Shown here piece by piece: positions 9,610-22,700 of a stretch of DNA of 64,000 bases (the first letter of the stretch is position 1; the number at the start of each line of letters is the position of its first letter). The position numbers and the translations under genes were made by a program. The DNA is from Owenia fusiformis. Its lineage: Eukaryota; Annelida; Polychaeta; Sabellida; Oweniidae. The notes beneath the pieces were generated by a model that was not told the origin of the DNA, made no database searches, and was given only the letters and a program-made list of their open reading frames with translations. Location: NCBI GenBank assembly GCA_903813345.2, contig CAIIXF020000008.1:4599341-4663340 (forward strand), read 5' to 3'.

Positions 9610-10485
9610 AGAATTTAGATCACCCTGTATCGAGATTGCTAAGTAGGATTTTCATCATGCAGATCCCCCTAAAAGATATAAATTTGCTCAACATTTTCAT
9701 TTTTTGATAAAGAAAGACCATCTGTCTGGCCTGGAGCTATACAAAGAAAATCTTGCTACTCCACAAAGGGAGTCTGAATAACGTTTACCTTATTCAGTGG
9801 GCATATATTATGTTCAAACTTAATGAAAAAATAAATAGATGTATGTTGATATGTTACATACCTAGTAATATTTACAGGTTTGAAAAAAGTGACATGCGTG
9901 AATATTATGTCTATACATTAATAAAGACAAAATGAGTTCGTTGCTACCTATAGGGTAAAATACCTTCATACATTATGTAGATATGATAGGAGCATAAAAC
10001 AAGAAAGGTTCAATATTTACAACTAATGATTCCCATTTGGTGACAGACGCCAGGCTGCCGCGTTGACGTTGTCAATCTAGAGTAACCCTTACAGTCTACA
10101 ACTCATTATAAAAAATCATCAATAGTCCAGCGGTCAGGGCAGCCCCCGGTCGGCCCATGTACCTCCCTAGAGAACTTACCCTTTCCACTGAATAAAATTG
10201 TAATTCAAGAGTAAATCTTTACAGCTGAAGTAATGACTTAGGATGAAGACTACAAGTTGCACATATAAAAGAAAAAGAATCAAATGAAAATATGCTCAAT
10301 AATCAACACGAAACACTGGAGTGCCTTCCCCAAGGTCGGCTCAACAGTGCGGTGTGTGAAATTACTAGTCTACTGTCAATACAAAATGAAGAAAACGTAT
10401 GTATCAAAAAGAGATCAGTACAGCATAAAGTTAATAAATGGGCAATACGCGTTTAAAGTTAGCTAATGCCCAACAGAAGGGGTGC
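9610..10485 (-). other. Spacer between LINE ORF1 and ORF2
   Basis: 876 bases without a supported ORF. It includes a GC-rich block (10137-10182), similar to the element's 3' UTR block at 78-125, and a second CCTTCCCCAAGG (10324-10335). Either the LINE carries this RNA element twice, or ORF1 belongs to a separate, internally deleted copy whose 3' end abuts the ORF2-bearing copy. Confidence 0.5.
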
Positions 10486-11766
10486 TTATTTGCGTATATT
10501 AGACTTCTCATTGAGAAGGCCCTGATAAACTTCGTGAGGGTCTGAGTTGATATCCATTTCTATCCTTCTGTGTTCAAAGCCATTATACGTGCAGAATATT
10601 TTCCCGTTGAAGATCCATGCATCTTTAACAAATGATTGTTCTTTCAGGTAGTACAAGCATTTCATGTTCAAAGCTGTTGCATCCTCGTGTATGGCTATTC
10701 CGGATCTGGCTAATTTTTTCCTGTTTCTGATCATGTTTTGTTTAGCGTCTCTTGTGGTAAATCGAGCAATTAGCGCTCTTTTTCGTCCAGGTTTCCTTTG
10801 ACCTACACGATGTGAAGCATCAATGTCATTTCGTGAAATATTGACATCAATGCGTTGAGCAACCTCTAGAACGAGATCTCTACAATTTTCACCATCATTT
10901 TCCTCCAGTCCAGTTATTTTGACATTGCTCTTCCGCGAATATTGCTCGTTCCGGTTAGCATATGCTTCAACCTTGGCCATTCGCTCACCTAGAAAAAAGA
11001 TCTCATCGTTTGCACACTGCAAGTCGGATTCAAATGTCTCATTTTTCTCCTCGAGTTCTTTAATTGTTTTTTCCGCTTTTGTTAATCTCCTATTATATGC
11101 TGCCATTGAATTCGATATTGCGTCAGGTATAAGTTCTTTTAAAGAAGTGCTGATTTGGTTCATAATAACTGATTCCAAACGTGATTCGATCATGGAGATA
11201 TTCTCTCCAGCATCCATGATTTGCTGGACTGGGCTGGGGTATGGTTGCACCGGGGGTTGCACAGCGGGTTGTACATAAAAGCGAGGGTGGGAAGGCGGAG
11301 GGAGTGTTCCTTGAATATTATCACCAGATATAGGAACAGGAGTAGATGATTGTTGTGGTTCAAGGCTTAATGAGTGAAAACTTTCAGACAAATTCTCTGT
11401 TGCTGGGATTTTGCATTTTTGAGCAACAGATGGGTCAAATGGTGAACGTTCTGTAGCGTCCCTTTTTGTCGCTGTTCTAGTTGAGGTATATGTAGTGTTA
11501 CAAGTAGGGGTAGAAGAGGCAGTACACATGACAACACATGAAGTTATTGCCATAGATGTGGTGGGGCAGATAGTAGTTGCATCAGATGATCTGCTGATAC
11601 TATGACAAATAGTAGCATTATTAGATTGGTCAGCAGAAGTAAACACAGGGGTTGTCACACTCATTGTTGTGTTTGGTGATTTCAAGCTCACATATGCTGC
11701 TTGAACGAATTGAGTAATTGGTTGTTGAGTCATGTTTGCCATTACTAGTAGTCTCTTTGAAATCAA
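10486..11766 (-). CDS. LINE ORF1 protein (coiled coil + RRM-like)
   Basis: A 426-residue intact frame with the layout of an RNA-binding LINE ORF1 protein, which packages element RNA into a particle with ORF2. Residues about 30-110 are Ser/Thr-rich and 155-180 Pro/Gln-rich (low complexity). Residues about 225-275 form a likely coiled coil (LTKAEKTIKELEEKNETFES). Then follow NRNEQYSRKSNVKITGLEE and DIDASHRVGQRKPGRKRALI, the RRM-like and basic region seen in L1/L2/CR1-type ORF1 proteins, and a C-terminal domain. The start is the first Met (a second lies at codon 9). It stands 876 bases upstream of the ORF2 start, which is long. Confidence 0.8.
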   Translation of the reverse strand: MISKRLLVMANMTQQPITQFVQAAYVSLKSPNTTMSVTTPVFTSADQSNNATICHSISRSSDATTICPTTSMAITSCVVMCTASSTPTCNTTYTSTRTATKRDATERSPFDPSVAQKCKIPATENLSESFHSLSLEPQQSSTPVPISGDNIQGTLPPPSHPRFYVQPAVQPPVQPYPSPVQQIMDAGENISMIESRLESVIMNQISTSLKELIPDAISNSMAAYNRRLTKAEKTIKELEEKNETFESDLQCANDEIFFLGERMAKVEAYANRNEQYSRKSNVKITGLEENDGENCRDLVLEVAQRIDVNISRNDIDASHRVGQRKPGRKRALIARFTTRDAKQNMIRNRKKLARSGIAIHEDATALNMKCLYYLKEQSFVKDAWIFNGKIFCTYNGFEHRRIEMDINSDPHEVYQGLLNEKSNIRK

Positions 11767-12881
11767 ATCTTAAGCTTATTTGAAGCTGCCAAGGCCAGAC
11801 AGATGTTGGTCAGTATTCACTTACATAGAAGTGTGGGCTAATCAGTAATTATTACTAGTTGACTAGATGCCGTAAGTAGCTCATTTATGGATTGGTTGTT
11901 GCACATGCAGTTCAAATTGGCTAGGTAATATTCTTTGTGTTGGTAGAAAAGTTTCTCATATCCAAAAATGTCAGATATTTTTTCTTCAAATTACAATCTG
12001 TCAGATGAAAACTGTTTCATAAAATGTACTTATCTGTGATGCCCATCTATTCACGAATCCACTCATATGTTTGAATATATCCAACTAGTATGATATATCC
12101 TTATTTTTCCTATATAATGAGGAGCAATATAATGTGTGTCTCCTGGAAAGATTGACCTTGACCTATTGACATTGAATGAATACTTTGTGTTGGCAATGGC
12201 ACTGTGTGTTATGTTGAATGTCCTTAGCATTTCTAGACTCATACATGACATTGTCTTTATCTTATTTATAGCAAATGTTGAATATGAGGCTACCCAATCC
12301 TGTTTACACACAATTCACAACCATATTGATAAGCAGGCTCCAGTTTGTTTATTGATTTGAAATTCTTTATTGTTGGAATGAAATTGTTGCAGTATCAGTT
12401 ATCAGTATTCTTAAAGCCTAGTTGGAACTGATGATGAAACACACATGAGTTGTTGTTTTTTACATTGGGATTTGATTGATGTTTATGACAGGTATTGCCA
12501 AGGTTATTACATTTACCATATGAATCCATTCTGATACTTATAGCATCTCTCTCTGTTGCATGGAAAAAGGATAGAGATGGAGAGGGCGTGGCTTACCACA
12601 ATGATATGAATCTGCCTTTTGTTCATTTGTCAAATATTTCCATAAGTGAGGAATGGATCCTAGCTTGAGATTAAGGTCAAGGTCATTTTGTTTTGGAATG
12701 AACTATAAAATATTTGAAATTGAGAATCAAATGGGGAATATAATTCCAGAAATTGGCAATTATACGTCAAATTCCATAGAAATGCCAGAACATCAGAAAG
12801 AATCAATCAATCATGATCTAAATGTTCAATAAGCATCAGAGCAGAGATGCTTGGGTAGGTACGAAAATTTCAAATGAACAT

Positions 12882-13118
12882 GCGTGACATATACGGGATT
12901 CGCGTGACAAATCCGAACAAATTGCGTTCTTTTTTTTCCGACGTTCGTATTTTTACCGTATCATAAACATATTTTGAAAAAAATTTTACAGAAACATATT
13001 TGCGTGACAATTACCAGGTAAAATGCGTATTTGCGTGACATTTTGTGTCACGCAAAAAAAACTGGCGTGACTTCAAATTCTTCAGCAAATGCGTGACAAA
13101 TACGCAAATTGCGGGACA
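12882..13118. repeat. Cluster of GCGTGACA motifs
   Basis: Within 237 bp the word GCGTGACA or a one-base variant occurs at 12882, 12902, 13002, 13033, 13065 (GCGTGACT), 13091 and 13111 (GCGGGACA), plus once inverted (TGTCACGC, 13046). Positions 13033-13053 form a near-perfect palindrome. The spacing is irregular, so this is not a plain tandem array. Surrounding DNA is AT-rich and CpG-poor. Confidence 0.6.
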
Positions 13119-15157
13119 GTTGACAGGCCTGAAATTAGGTATATTACTACATTTGGGCTTCAGTTTCACAGTTTTAGTTGAAAACATCTCTAAATAGATA
13201 TATTTCTGTAAAATTTTACTGAGATAGTTGCCTCGCCTGCTTTATGCCTGGCTACATCCGTGATACTTGTAGTTATGAAATAACCAGGGTCCAAATTTTT
13301 GCCCCACAAGCTGTCTCTTTTATCTCCAACTCTATGTGAATCCGAACATCCAGGTAGTTGGAATTTTCAAATTTTTCATCCAGCTCGATAAAATTTTCAT
13401 AGCTCACTGTGATTTATTTTCGGGAGAAGTGGGAACCCACAGATGCATCAATTGATTAATTGTAAAAATCAGTTAAGAAATTGGGCAGTTGGGTTTGGTT
13501 CTTGTAAACCTGACACAAATGGTGTATATTACATAAAATATGCCTTGAAAATAACCGCTAGTTATGTGATATATAGAATATCTGGAGGCAGTCCAACGAA
13601 TAAAATGTCAAAACTTTGTTACATATTTTAATTTCAAATTAATAAAGAAAGGTAATGAGTCGAATGCATCAGTTTGACAGAGACTGCAGTTTGTGCAGAA
13701 ATACCGTCCAATCAATTGTTAATTCCAATTTTCCGACAAAATTCAAAGTAACATCACTATTCTGATATTTCGAGCACAGGTGGTATCATTTAATTCTGAA
13801 GGCAATCTTGGAAAGATCGCTCCAGGTGAAAAGTAGTTTCCAAATGTAAATATTCCGGGATATCGTTATGATTTTTAAAACATTCTCAGAGATAAGCAGC
13901 CAATCGTTTACATTACGCATTTTTAGATTTCGTTCAGTCTGACCTTGAATTGTTTTGGGAAGTTGGAATTTTTAGTAGTAAGGTTAAAATTACAACACTA
14001 TCACCATGGATACTATTAGCTGTAGACACAAATTGTTATAATCAAGTCTTGCCGCCTTGGCTGTAATCATATTCCAATTGTGCCTTTCCAAAGGAGATTC
14101 ATATTTGAACAAACAAATAAAAAATCAAACAAACAAACATCAAAAAGAAAAAAATGAATAATGTTAACTTTTGGTTATAACTTTGTTTTGTAATACCATT
14201 CAAATCGTTGCAATTCAGTAGCATTCAGAAATCAAAATGTAACCGAGATGGCGTAAGATTGAAATATCTAATAGCCAATATACATAAAAATGTCATTGTT
14301 GAAGACTACAAAGGAAGTTTAAGTTGCTGAAACATCCCAGTTTGTCATAAATAAGAATTTCACAAATGAAATGAGCTGAATTCAGGCATGAAATGGATTA
14401 GTAAGAAGAGTCAAGAGGGCCTCTCTGTAATACCTAAGGGAATTTGTAATATATAAATTATGCAAATAATAACCATATATTCTTGGCATGCAGACCACCC
14501 AATACACATAATCTGCTATTGAACCGGCAATTCTAAAATAACTTTTGCTTCAAGAAATATATTCTATATAGAGAAATATTTGTCCCAGACAGAGATTGCA
14601 ATACATGCAAAGCCAAGAAAAGAACCGCAAGTCAGGAATGTCGCAATTGTGCACAACCCCAAAAATTCACAAAGCCAAAAAGGCATTGACATTTGTGGTA
14701 TGATATGGAACTGTGTAAAAGTCAAGAATTTGACATTTCATTTGTTCATTTTAATTGTTGAATTAATAAGAATTTAATTTCTACAATGCAACAATAATGA
14801 AGCAGTCATTTTAAGTTTCCCCATTCCGATGATGATATATTTGAGCATGACCACATAAAATATAAAAAATCAACCTTTTTTATAGCTATTTAATATTAAT
14901 CATTTTTGGCTGCAAGCAGTAACTGAAAAAATCTGGCTGAGAATCTAAAATCTTGGGCCAAATATTAATGTATTTTACATGTCTATATTTTGAACAATTT
15001 ACCCATACAATGTACATGTAATTGCAATCCTGGCAAACTGACCACTATTTGTATATAACATACCATAGAGTCAATTGTGTAAAAAATAACAATTTCTATT
15101 ATTCATGGTCACTGATGTAGTGGTTGTTTACAAACGCAACACCCCAAATAACCTATA

Positions 15158-15275
15158 TATAAATTCCAACAGCAAAAAATAGAAACAAAACATCCATATA
15201 AATTCCAACAGTTAAAATTGTTAACAAAACACTAATGTAAATTCCAACAAGTAAAATTGCTCAATTATCCCGTTT
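15158..15275. repeat. 39-bp tandem repeat, three units
   Basis: The phrase AAATTCCAAC starts at 15161, 15200 and 15239, an exact 39-bp step, with partly conserved sequence between (AAAAT and AACAAAACA). A short minisatellite. Confidence 0.6.
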
Positions 15276-15997
15276 CTGATGCTCAAATAACATCATTGGT
15301 TATAGATCATTTTGTAAAAAGATAAAATGAAAAGAATTTTTCAGAAATTTGAACTTGAAAAAAACACAAGGTTGCCAAATTACATGCAAATAAAAAACTA
15401 AATATCAAAGATTTCAAATCAATCTATCAAATCAATGATAAAACTTGAATAATCATGATGCACATATATCAAATGTGCCTGTTTTTGCTAATGTTATGAA
15501 GAAAGAACTGAAATGTAAATGCAGTGACCTAATTATATGACCTAATTATAAAAACACCTAGATACATACTTTAACAGGTTATACATCAATATAAAAAATC
15601 AGCAAATTAAATACAGGTTTATAGCACTCAACTTGATTGAAGCTGATAGAAGTTTTAAAGGAAGAAATCAATTTAAAAGGATCACACATCTGCCTCACTA
15701 CATAACAGGTTAGATACGAGAAACATTGTATACAAATACAAAATAAAAGATTTTAAAATCTGTAAAGGAAATATGACAAATTGTATCAACAACGGCATGT
15801 TTTGTTTAATTATCCTATCTAGAATTTGAACTTAAACACTCTGGCATATTCACTGCTTGAAATTCCTGAGCAATTTCGATGATGATAGTCTACTTCACAA
15901 ACCAATATAATAACCTCCGGATAAGTGTAGCCAGGTAAGTAAGTAGACTACACCACCTGGCTATTGGCCTGAAAATGTAAACACCAGATAAAGATAG

Positions 15998-16005
15998 TAT
16001 ATATA
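15998..16005 (+). promoter_or_regulatory. Possible TATA box of the Kunitz gene
   Basis: TATATATA followed by AGAGC, about 720 bases upstream of the start codon. If used, transcription would begin near 16030 and leave a long 5' UTR, unless an untranslated intron is removed. AT-rich DNA gives many chance TATA words, so this is a weak call. Confidence 0.2.
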
Positions 16006-16723
16006 GAGCAAAATACAACTTCTGTCAGATAAAGCAAGGGATAGCAGAGTAAACACATCACAAATAAATATTCAGAAACAATTCTCAAACTATAGCTAAG
16101 ATCTTCAGGAGGAAAATTTCCACAAAGTTAAAGATCTTAAAAAACATTGTGAAATTGTAAGTAAATTTTACTGAGTAATGGTGAAAGAAATACTTTATTA
16201 AGAATTAAATATTAATTAATCTATAATTATTTCAAGAAAAAAAAGGACAAAACGAAACTTAACACATATGAACTGATGTTGACGCTAAAGATACAGAGCA
16301 ACTACAAACTATATGAATGAACGCATCTGATTCAGAAAGTGAATGAAATGCTAGTGTTTATATGTCAAGCTAATAGTAGATGAATCACCTTAACCAGTTA
16401 ACGATCATCCTCCCACGTGGGGTTCACATATAGAACTATTCATGGAATGCTGACTCCGCTCATTCATTAACGAGTGAAACTTAAGATAAACCACACATTA
16501 AAACGAGTGAAATTTAAAAGTTGATTTAGACAGGGAAACAGGACTGAACGACACAGAAGTGAATGCAATTAAAGTGAATAGTGTGATATAGAAATGCAAA
16601 GAGATGTGGAAGGGTTGAAAACCTAGTAAACACTACAGAGCTCAATCAGCTGATGTAAAGGACCATGTGAGATTGGAATTTGAAGTCACCTAAAGTTAAT
16701 ATTAACTCTAATTATACAAGAAA

Positions 16724-16777
16724 ATGATGCTAAAAATGGAGAGCTGTGATATAAGGATGGTCCTTCTCTTATTTATG
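16724..16777 (+). CDS. Exon 1: signal peptide
   Basis: 18 codons from ATGATG to TTTATG, followed by the strong donor GTAAGT. The encoded MVLLLFM joins VGL in exon 2 to make a hydrophobic core of about 10 residues; the likely cleavage site is a few residues into exon 2 (ITG-S region). The n-region includes ESCD, which is unusually acidic. An in-frame stop 15 bases upstream excludes a longer exon in this frame. Confidence 0.75.
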
Positions 16778-19700
16778 GTAAGTCAACTTTAATTCATTTT
16801 TTAAACTTGAAACATGATGAAACAGTTTTAAGTCTAGCAATCCAATGTCTCTCTGGAACAAGTGCGATGGTTTACACTTGAAGTATTCTCTTTAGCCAAA
16901 CACTGAAAGGTGAACACCTGTCTTAATGCAAGGTGTTCAACAAAGATACATTTCACTGTAATTATCACAGTGAACATACTGCATACAGTAAAACCTGTCA
17001 TTATGCCTGGTATTCAATGAAAGTCAATATGTGATCAAAAAGGTGTTCACTTAAAGTGTTTATGTTCAAGGGAGGTGTTCCTTTAGGATGTGTTCATATG
17101 GGATTATGAGCTGAACTATATTTCGCCTACACGCTATGAGTATAATGTTATTGTTGTTATTCATCTCTTGGCTTGTATAAGTTGTTTATTTACAAACCAC
17201 CTAATATAAGTTGAAATAGTTTAATATAAGTTAATAATAGTTTGTTATATAACTTCCTATAATGAATGATATGATGCCAGTGTCAATGAATCAAAACAGG
17301 ATGAAGTACTCTTAACAAGTCTAGTATAGTCTTGTATAGAGCTCTAAAATGTTGCAATTGGTGATGATTTCTCCAAGATGGGAAAATTTATTTATTGTTC
17401 ATGGTTTGTGGGGTTGGTGGTGACGATTTTGTATTTTCTAGAGAACACACTGTATTGTGTAGAAACACATTGTATTGTGTAGAGAACACATTGAATTGTG
17501 TAAAGAACATATTGTTTTGTTTAGAGAGCACATTGCATTGTATGTATCCTTCAGGATTGAACTTTGCTTTGAAAAGAAGTGAATAAATGCTCTAAGGATG
17601 ATTGTATTATAATGCATAGTGGATGTATTGTTTTACATGCTGAATGGTCATGTTATAAGTAAGGGCATGGATGAATATTTTGATGTAAATGTTGCCCTTT
17701 GTTCTTTCTTATTATATCATATATTGCATCATAGTGAGGGTATTGTAACATGGAGTGAATGTATTGTGTTGTGGATGAATCTGTTATATTGTTTAGGAAG
17801 TTTATTGCACCATGCAAGAGTGAATATATTTGCTTATATTGTTTAATGAATGTTATATGATTGTTTTTATAAAAATGAGTAATTATTCAAATTCAAAACT
17901 ATAAATCCACAAAGAGATGTATCAAATACAACTCCCAGACTATGGAATCCGTTCTCCCCTGTATTATATCATTGTTCAATAAGTTTCAGAAGTTTTTGTA
18001 TTTCACTTCAATGAACAGAATGCACTTTACCTATATTTATGTCAATTCTCGTTTTGTACTCCATTGTGCATTTTGATAGCCGAGTGCCTGGTATTTTATT
18101 CACTGGAAATGATTGAAAGTATGAATGGCGTATGTAACACGCTCCTCCCTGTGAGCGGGGTGTTAAAACAATAACATACACTACAAATAGCTTAGGTATT
18201 TCAAACACGCTCAATTTCTGACAATCTAAACCCCTGCTGGTTATATCTTGAAACAGCATCCAAATGAACAAAATTATCTTTTGAAAGTTCACCCGAAGCT
18301 TTATGTTTATATATGTTTGCTTCTTAGCTAGGTATGTATGTCGAAGTGACCTTACATACTTTGGATTCTTTCTGTTCAATATATTTCAAGGGCAGTTGTA
18401 AAGATATAATAGAAACCTTTCGAAAAAATGGGGCCAACAAATTACATGTGGCAAACGGGTACATACTATCCAAACATGCATTTTTTGCAATAAATACCTG
18501 ACTTGTCTGTTCACTTTTTGACCCATCCCCATGAAGCCGTTCAAATGTTTTTTTGTCAAGGAATTTTTGAATGCTTAACCCCTTTAATCATAATCCAAAG
18601 AACCTACAGTATATGATATGACAATATAGTTAAGGTTGACTTTGGTGTCAACTGTCAATGTCATTGACTCCCCGATTGACTCATAGATATTTTTGTCCGT
18701 TTATCTTTTAGTGTTACTAGTTTTTGCTCCTGGAAACACATAGACAATCACTATGGTCTTACTTATAGAACTTTAGCCTTTTTTAAGAGCTAGATATACA
18801 ATGATATCATACACTGGTATCAGAATTCAATAGTTCACATCCTGTGAGTGAGCTCATTGATCTATTTTCTATGAAAGAGGGATGGTTTATCAGGTTAAGA
18901 TATAATGCTGATAGCCCCCCCCCCTGCTATGAACTCATTGAATAACAATCCTGAGATGTTGTTCATTTTAAAAATGCTTGTAACCTCAGGTTGCAGGACT
19001 AAAGGAAATTCCATAACAATTCATAATACTTTTTTGGAAAATCTGAATTGGTCTCTTTAATGGGATTGTATATTTAGAATAGCAATAATGTTCAAAGGAC
19101 AAATATTAAGTTATGTAATAATAATATTTGATTGTGCTTATTACCATGACAACTTGATTTGTTAAAAGAGACAAAAGCTGATCTTGGAATATATTTTAGA
19201 TAGCGCTGATATCAAACTGAGCCCCTTTAACAAGAAAGCCTATCAATGATTAATGATTCCACAGGGAATTTTGGCAGTCATAAATGCAACAACAAGCCCA
19301 GGTATTGAGCAATTAATTGATATTTCTGTGAATAATTCAATGCCTATATGTATAGGGGATTCAACTAATTCCTGAAATTGCTCAAGTTGCACTTTTTATT
19401 TGATCAAACTTCCTCTTTACTAGTTTACTATAAATTACAATGTCATTGCATTGCAGGCTGAGATAATAAAATGATCAGAATTTCTGAACAAGTACCATTC
19501 AATAGTACATACATTGTGTGTATTGACTTTGTTTGTAAAAGTTCAACCTTTTCATGTTATGTGGATGATTCATGTGTGTTAGAGAACTCTTGATAAAATG
19601 ATGTCACGAGGGGTTTATTGCATACTTGCGTTATCCCCGATGTCTTCATTATGTAACGAGGGGGAGGGGAGTGTGGGGTAGGTGGGGCAAGGGAGGTTGG

Positions 19701-22700
19701 CGGTGGAATCAACTTATCTCAAATTGGTTATAAAATTTGCTGTCTCATCCTAGAAAAAGCATACAGTGATAGCTTTCCATCCATCTGTCTTTCATTGTTA
19801 AAGGGGGTTACACTAACTCTGAATCCAATACCACAGAGCTTTTTAATCGTACACTAGTGTCAAGTTGGAGTACCTTGGCTAACCTCAAGAAGACTTACAT
19901 ACTCTCAAAAACAATAAATTCACGATATATCGTGATAACTGGACACGATTATGAATGATTTCAATTATTAATTGCTTCGATATTGTACTCTGTCTAACGC
20001 AAATACTACATACAGCTATTCAGGTCTTTGAAGGTCAGTTGAAGACATTTTTAAGTGAAGACTGACTACCTTACAAAAATGATATCATTATGTTTTCTAA
20101 TTAACAACAATTACATTAGGACTGAGTTTGCATGCTTCTGGTAAAAACAGCTTGGTGAAGCACAGTTAGATAAAAGGCAGTTATCCTGACATTTTAGAAT
20201 TTTTTCTGAATTATCGGTTGTACGGTTGTAGGGATAAGAGCTGTATATACTTTGTGTCAAAAAACAGTAGATTACAGTAATTATAAACTAGTCAAACTTG
20301 ACCTTCTAGAATAAATAGATCTGAATGTCTCTATAGATTACACACTTGTATTACTAGCACATTGTACTAGACACCACCCTGGTTAATCTATCCGCATTCA
20401 AGATTTAATGGAATATGGTCATGTTTTTAAACACAAATTAACACTAAAAGCAGTGGTTTTAGCAAGTTATAAACTGCACAGACAAATAATCAACATTCCA
20501 AATTGTGTAGAAATGCAAAAAGATTTGATTAAAATTTTACAGTTAGGATGTATAGTTGATATAAAAAATGCATGAAAAAGTTAACATTTACTCAGACAGC
20601 GTGCGGTCGCTGACATACCTCATAAGTCATTACAACGCTGTACTGTAGTAAATAGTAGAAGGCATCCATGAAAGTTTATATTGAAAACATATTTTTATTG
20701 TGTTTTTATGATAAATTGTGCAGTCAGCTTGAGGACAATCAATTCAAAACTTTAATCAAGATAGTACTATGATAAAGACAACCAATTGAACATTGACACT
20801 TAACTATCACGAAAAATGTGATGAAGTTTGTGTGGGGCACTAATGACAGGGCCTCTATTAAACACAACCAGAAGATAAAAGAACAAAATCAGTTTTGTAC
20901 AAAGATTGCTCGAACAACCTAAATTAATCAAAGCAGAAGAACTACACCATATAATTTTGCAATACTAAAAGTCTTTATCTTATGATGGAATTAGTCAAAT
21001 TATAGTATTTAAAACACGATCAAGGCAAACAATTGCAGAATGAGATTCACAGTTCACCAGAAAACACTACGCAGGAATATCATTCGGAACAAATGATGCA
21101 AATATTTCTAAAACACAACTGAAAGAATAAGCAAAATCCATAGCACAATCAAAACTGGATCAGCGCAATCCATGCATAGCACAATCAAAATTGAGACAAT
21201 CAGTACAAGTCACTGTACAATCACATAACCATAGTGGGAACAAAAAATCCCCAACAAAGAGCAACACTTAAAAATTAATAACTAGGCCAGCTCCACAAAT
21301 TCTTAATTTCATATTTCTTGATTTTTTTCTTACAACATGTAAAAGAAAAAGAGCAATAAAATTCAAATTGAGACATATGGACATTGATTTAAATCATGTT
21401 TATGTTTTTGAATTTATTTTATAGATGTTTAGCAACAACAAAGTTTTGTTTATGATATTTATGACGTCTTTATCGAAAAACAGGTTAAGAACAGATGAAA
21501 CTTTACTACAAATAGCCCCTGGATTTTCTTTTGAATTTTACATTATGGCTCAGATGTTTTAAGGGGGCGTTACTTATTTGTGTGCAATATAAATTACTAT
21601 GTTATGTTTACCCGAGGCTGTTTACGAAAATCATTTTCTGGAGTGTTTAGGGTTATTTTATGTGACCCATGGACGTACGTAGGTAGAAAGCGTTCATTGG
21701 CATTCAATGTGATTTTAATATTTTATGGAGGTGGGAAAACTAGATGTATCTATAACCTTGAATATGACGGACCTTTACAGTGAATTAAATCCATCAATTG
21801 TTAAATGATTCAGAATTGAATTGCATGTAAGAACTTTGCCAATATTTTTGATTTTCTGTTGTTCATTGGAGGTCACATTCTTTATCTCCATGATATCCCT
21901 AAAGCAAAGGGTGACACATATTTTGTGCATTTGACAAATTGAAAATATCTGAACGACATAGGGTTCTAAAAAATTGGCACAAATGATGACTTATAATTTA
22001 TGTATCATTAGCTAAATAGCTGTTTGCTAGACTATGTTGCAATTACGAGCAACAGGTGGTACAATATTGACCACCTTAAGCTTCTCTGTCACACTTAAAT
22101 GTCCCTCTTGTTACATAAACAACATTTTCTCTCTAAAATTTGAATGAAGTGTTGGATTTTCTTGCATTTCTTTACAATTTAAATAGTTAACTTCATGTTC
22201 ATTTTCTTTATTTCTTGCCGAATGTACCCCTTTGTCACCATATTTGGTGTTTTAAAGCAAAGACATCCCAGGAACTAGATAATATCCATAACGATGTCAC
22301 AACAATATTTAATTTTAACTGTAAATTTAAGGTCAATGCCAACTTCACTGTGGTGCTATACATAAACATGATGAGAGTAATGGCTAGTCAGTTTTTGATT
22401 GATCAAAAAAGAAGAAATGTTTCTGGGTTGGAGAGCTGTACTTGGTGTTCATTATTGTAAATGATTGTCCCACATATGGAAATGATTGTGTTATGTATGA
22501 AAATGATTGAGTTATGTATGGAAATGATTGTATTTTATAAGCAAATGACTGTACCATGGATGGAAATGATTGTGTTGCATTCGTAAATAATTGTGCCATG
22601 TATGGAAATGATTGTGTTGCATTTGTAAATGATTGTGCCATGTATGGATATTGTTGTGTTGCATATATAAATGATTGTGCCATGTATGAAAATGATTGTG

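Larger units (their letters stand above)
1..12000 (-). mobile_element. Two-ORF LINE (non-LTR retrotransposon), interrupted
   Basis: Read on the minus strand, this region has the order ORF1 (11766-10486), spacer, ORF2 endonuclease (9609 downward), reverse transcriptase (2005-170) and a 3' UTR running to the window start. The RT has the FADDT motif and the EN has SNIRS, SETW, GDFNVD and SDH, as in APE-type LINEs of the CR1/L2/Jockey superfamily; I cannot fix the clade. ORF2 is broken twice: by a 5.85-kb LINE inserted in the EN domain and by a one-base frameshift near 1994. The 5' end near 12,000 is a guess because no target-site duplication or 5' boundary was recognised. The 3' end may lie at or beyond position 1. 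Confidence 0.85.
12001..15990. other. Non-coding stretch upstream of the host gene
   Basis: No ORF with a recognisable domain, no splice-supported exon and no transposon ORF. It holds a cluster of GCGTGACA motifs (12882-13118), an A/C-rich simple stretch (about 14110-14145) and three 39-bp units (15158-15275), listed separately. The rest is AT-rich unique-looking sequence. Confidence 0.5.

Noticed and set aside
18008-18379. 123-codon minus-strand ORF in intron 1
   Set aside because: No recognisable motif, AT-rich codon use, no splice or promoter context.
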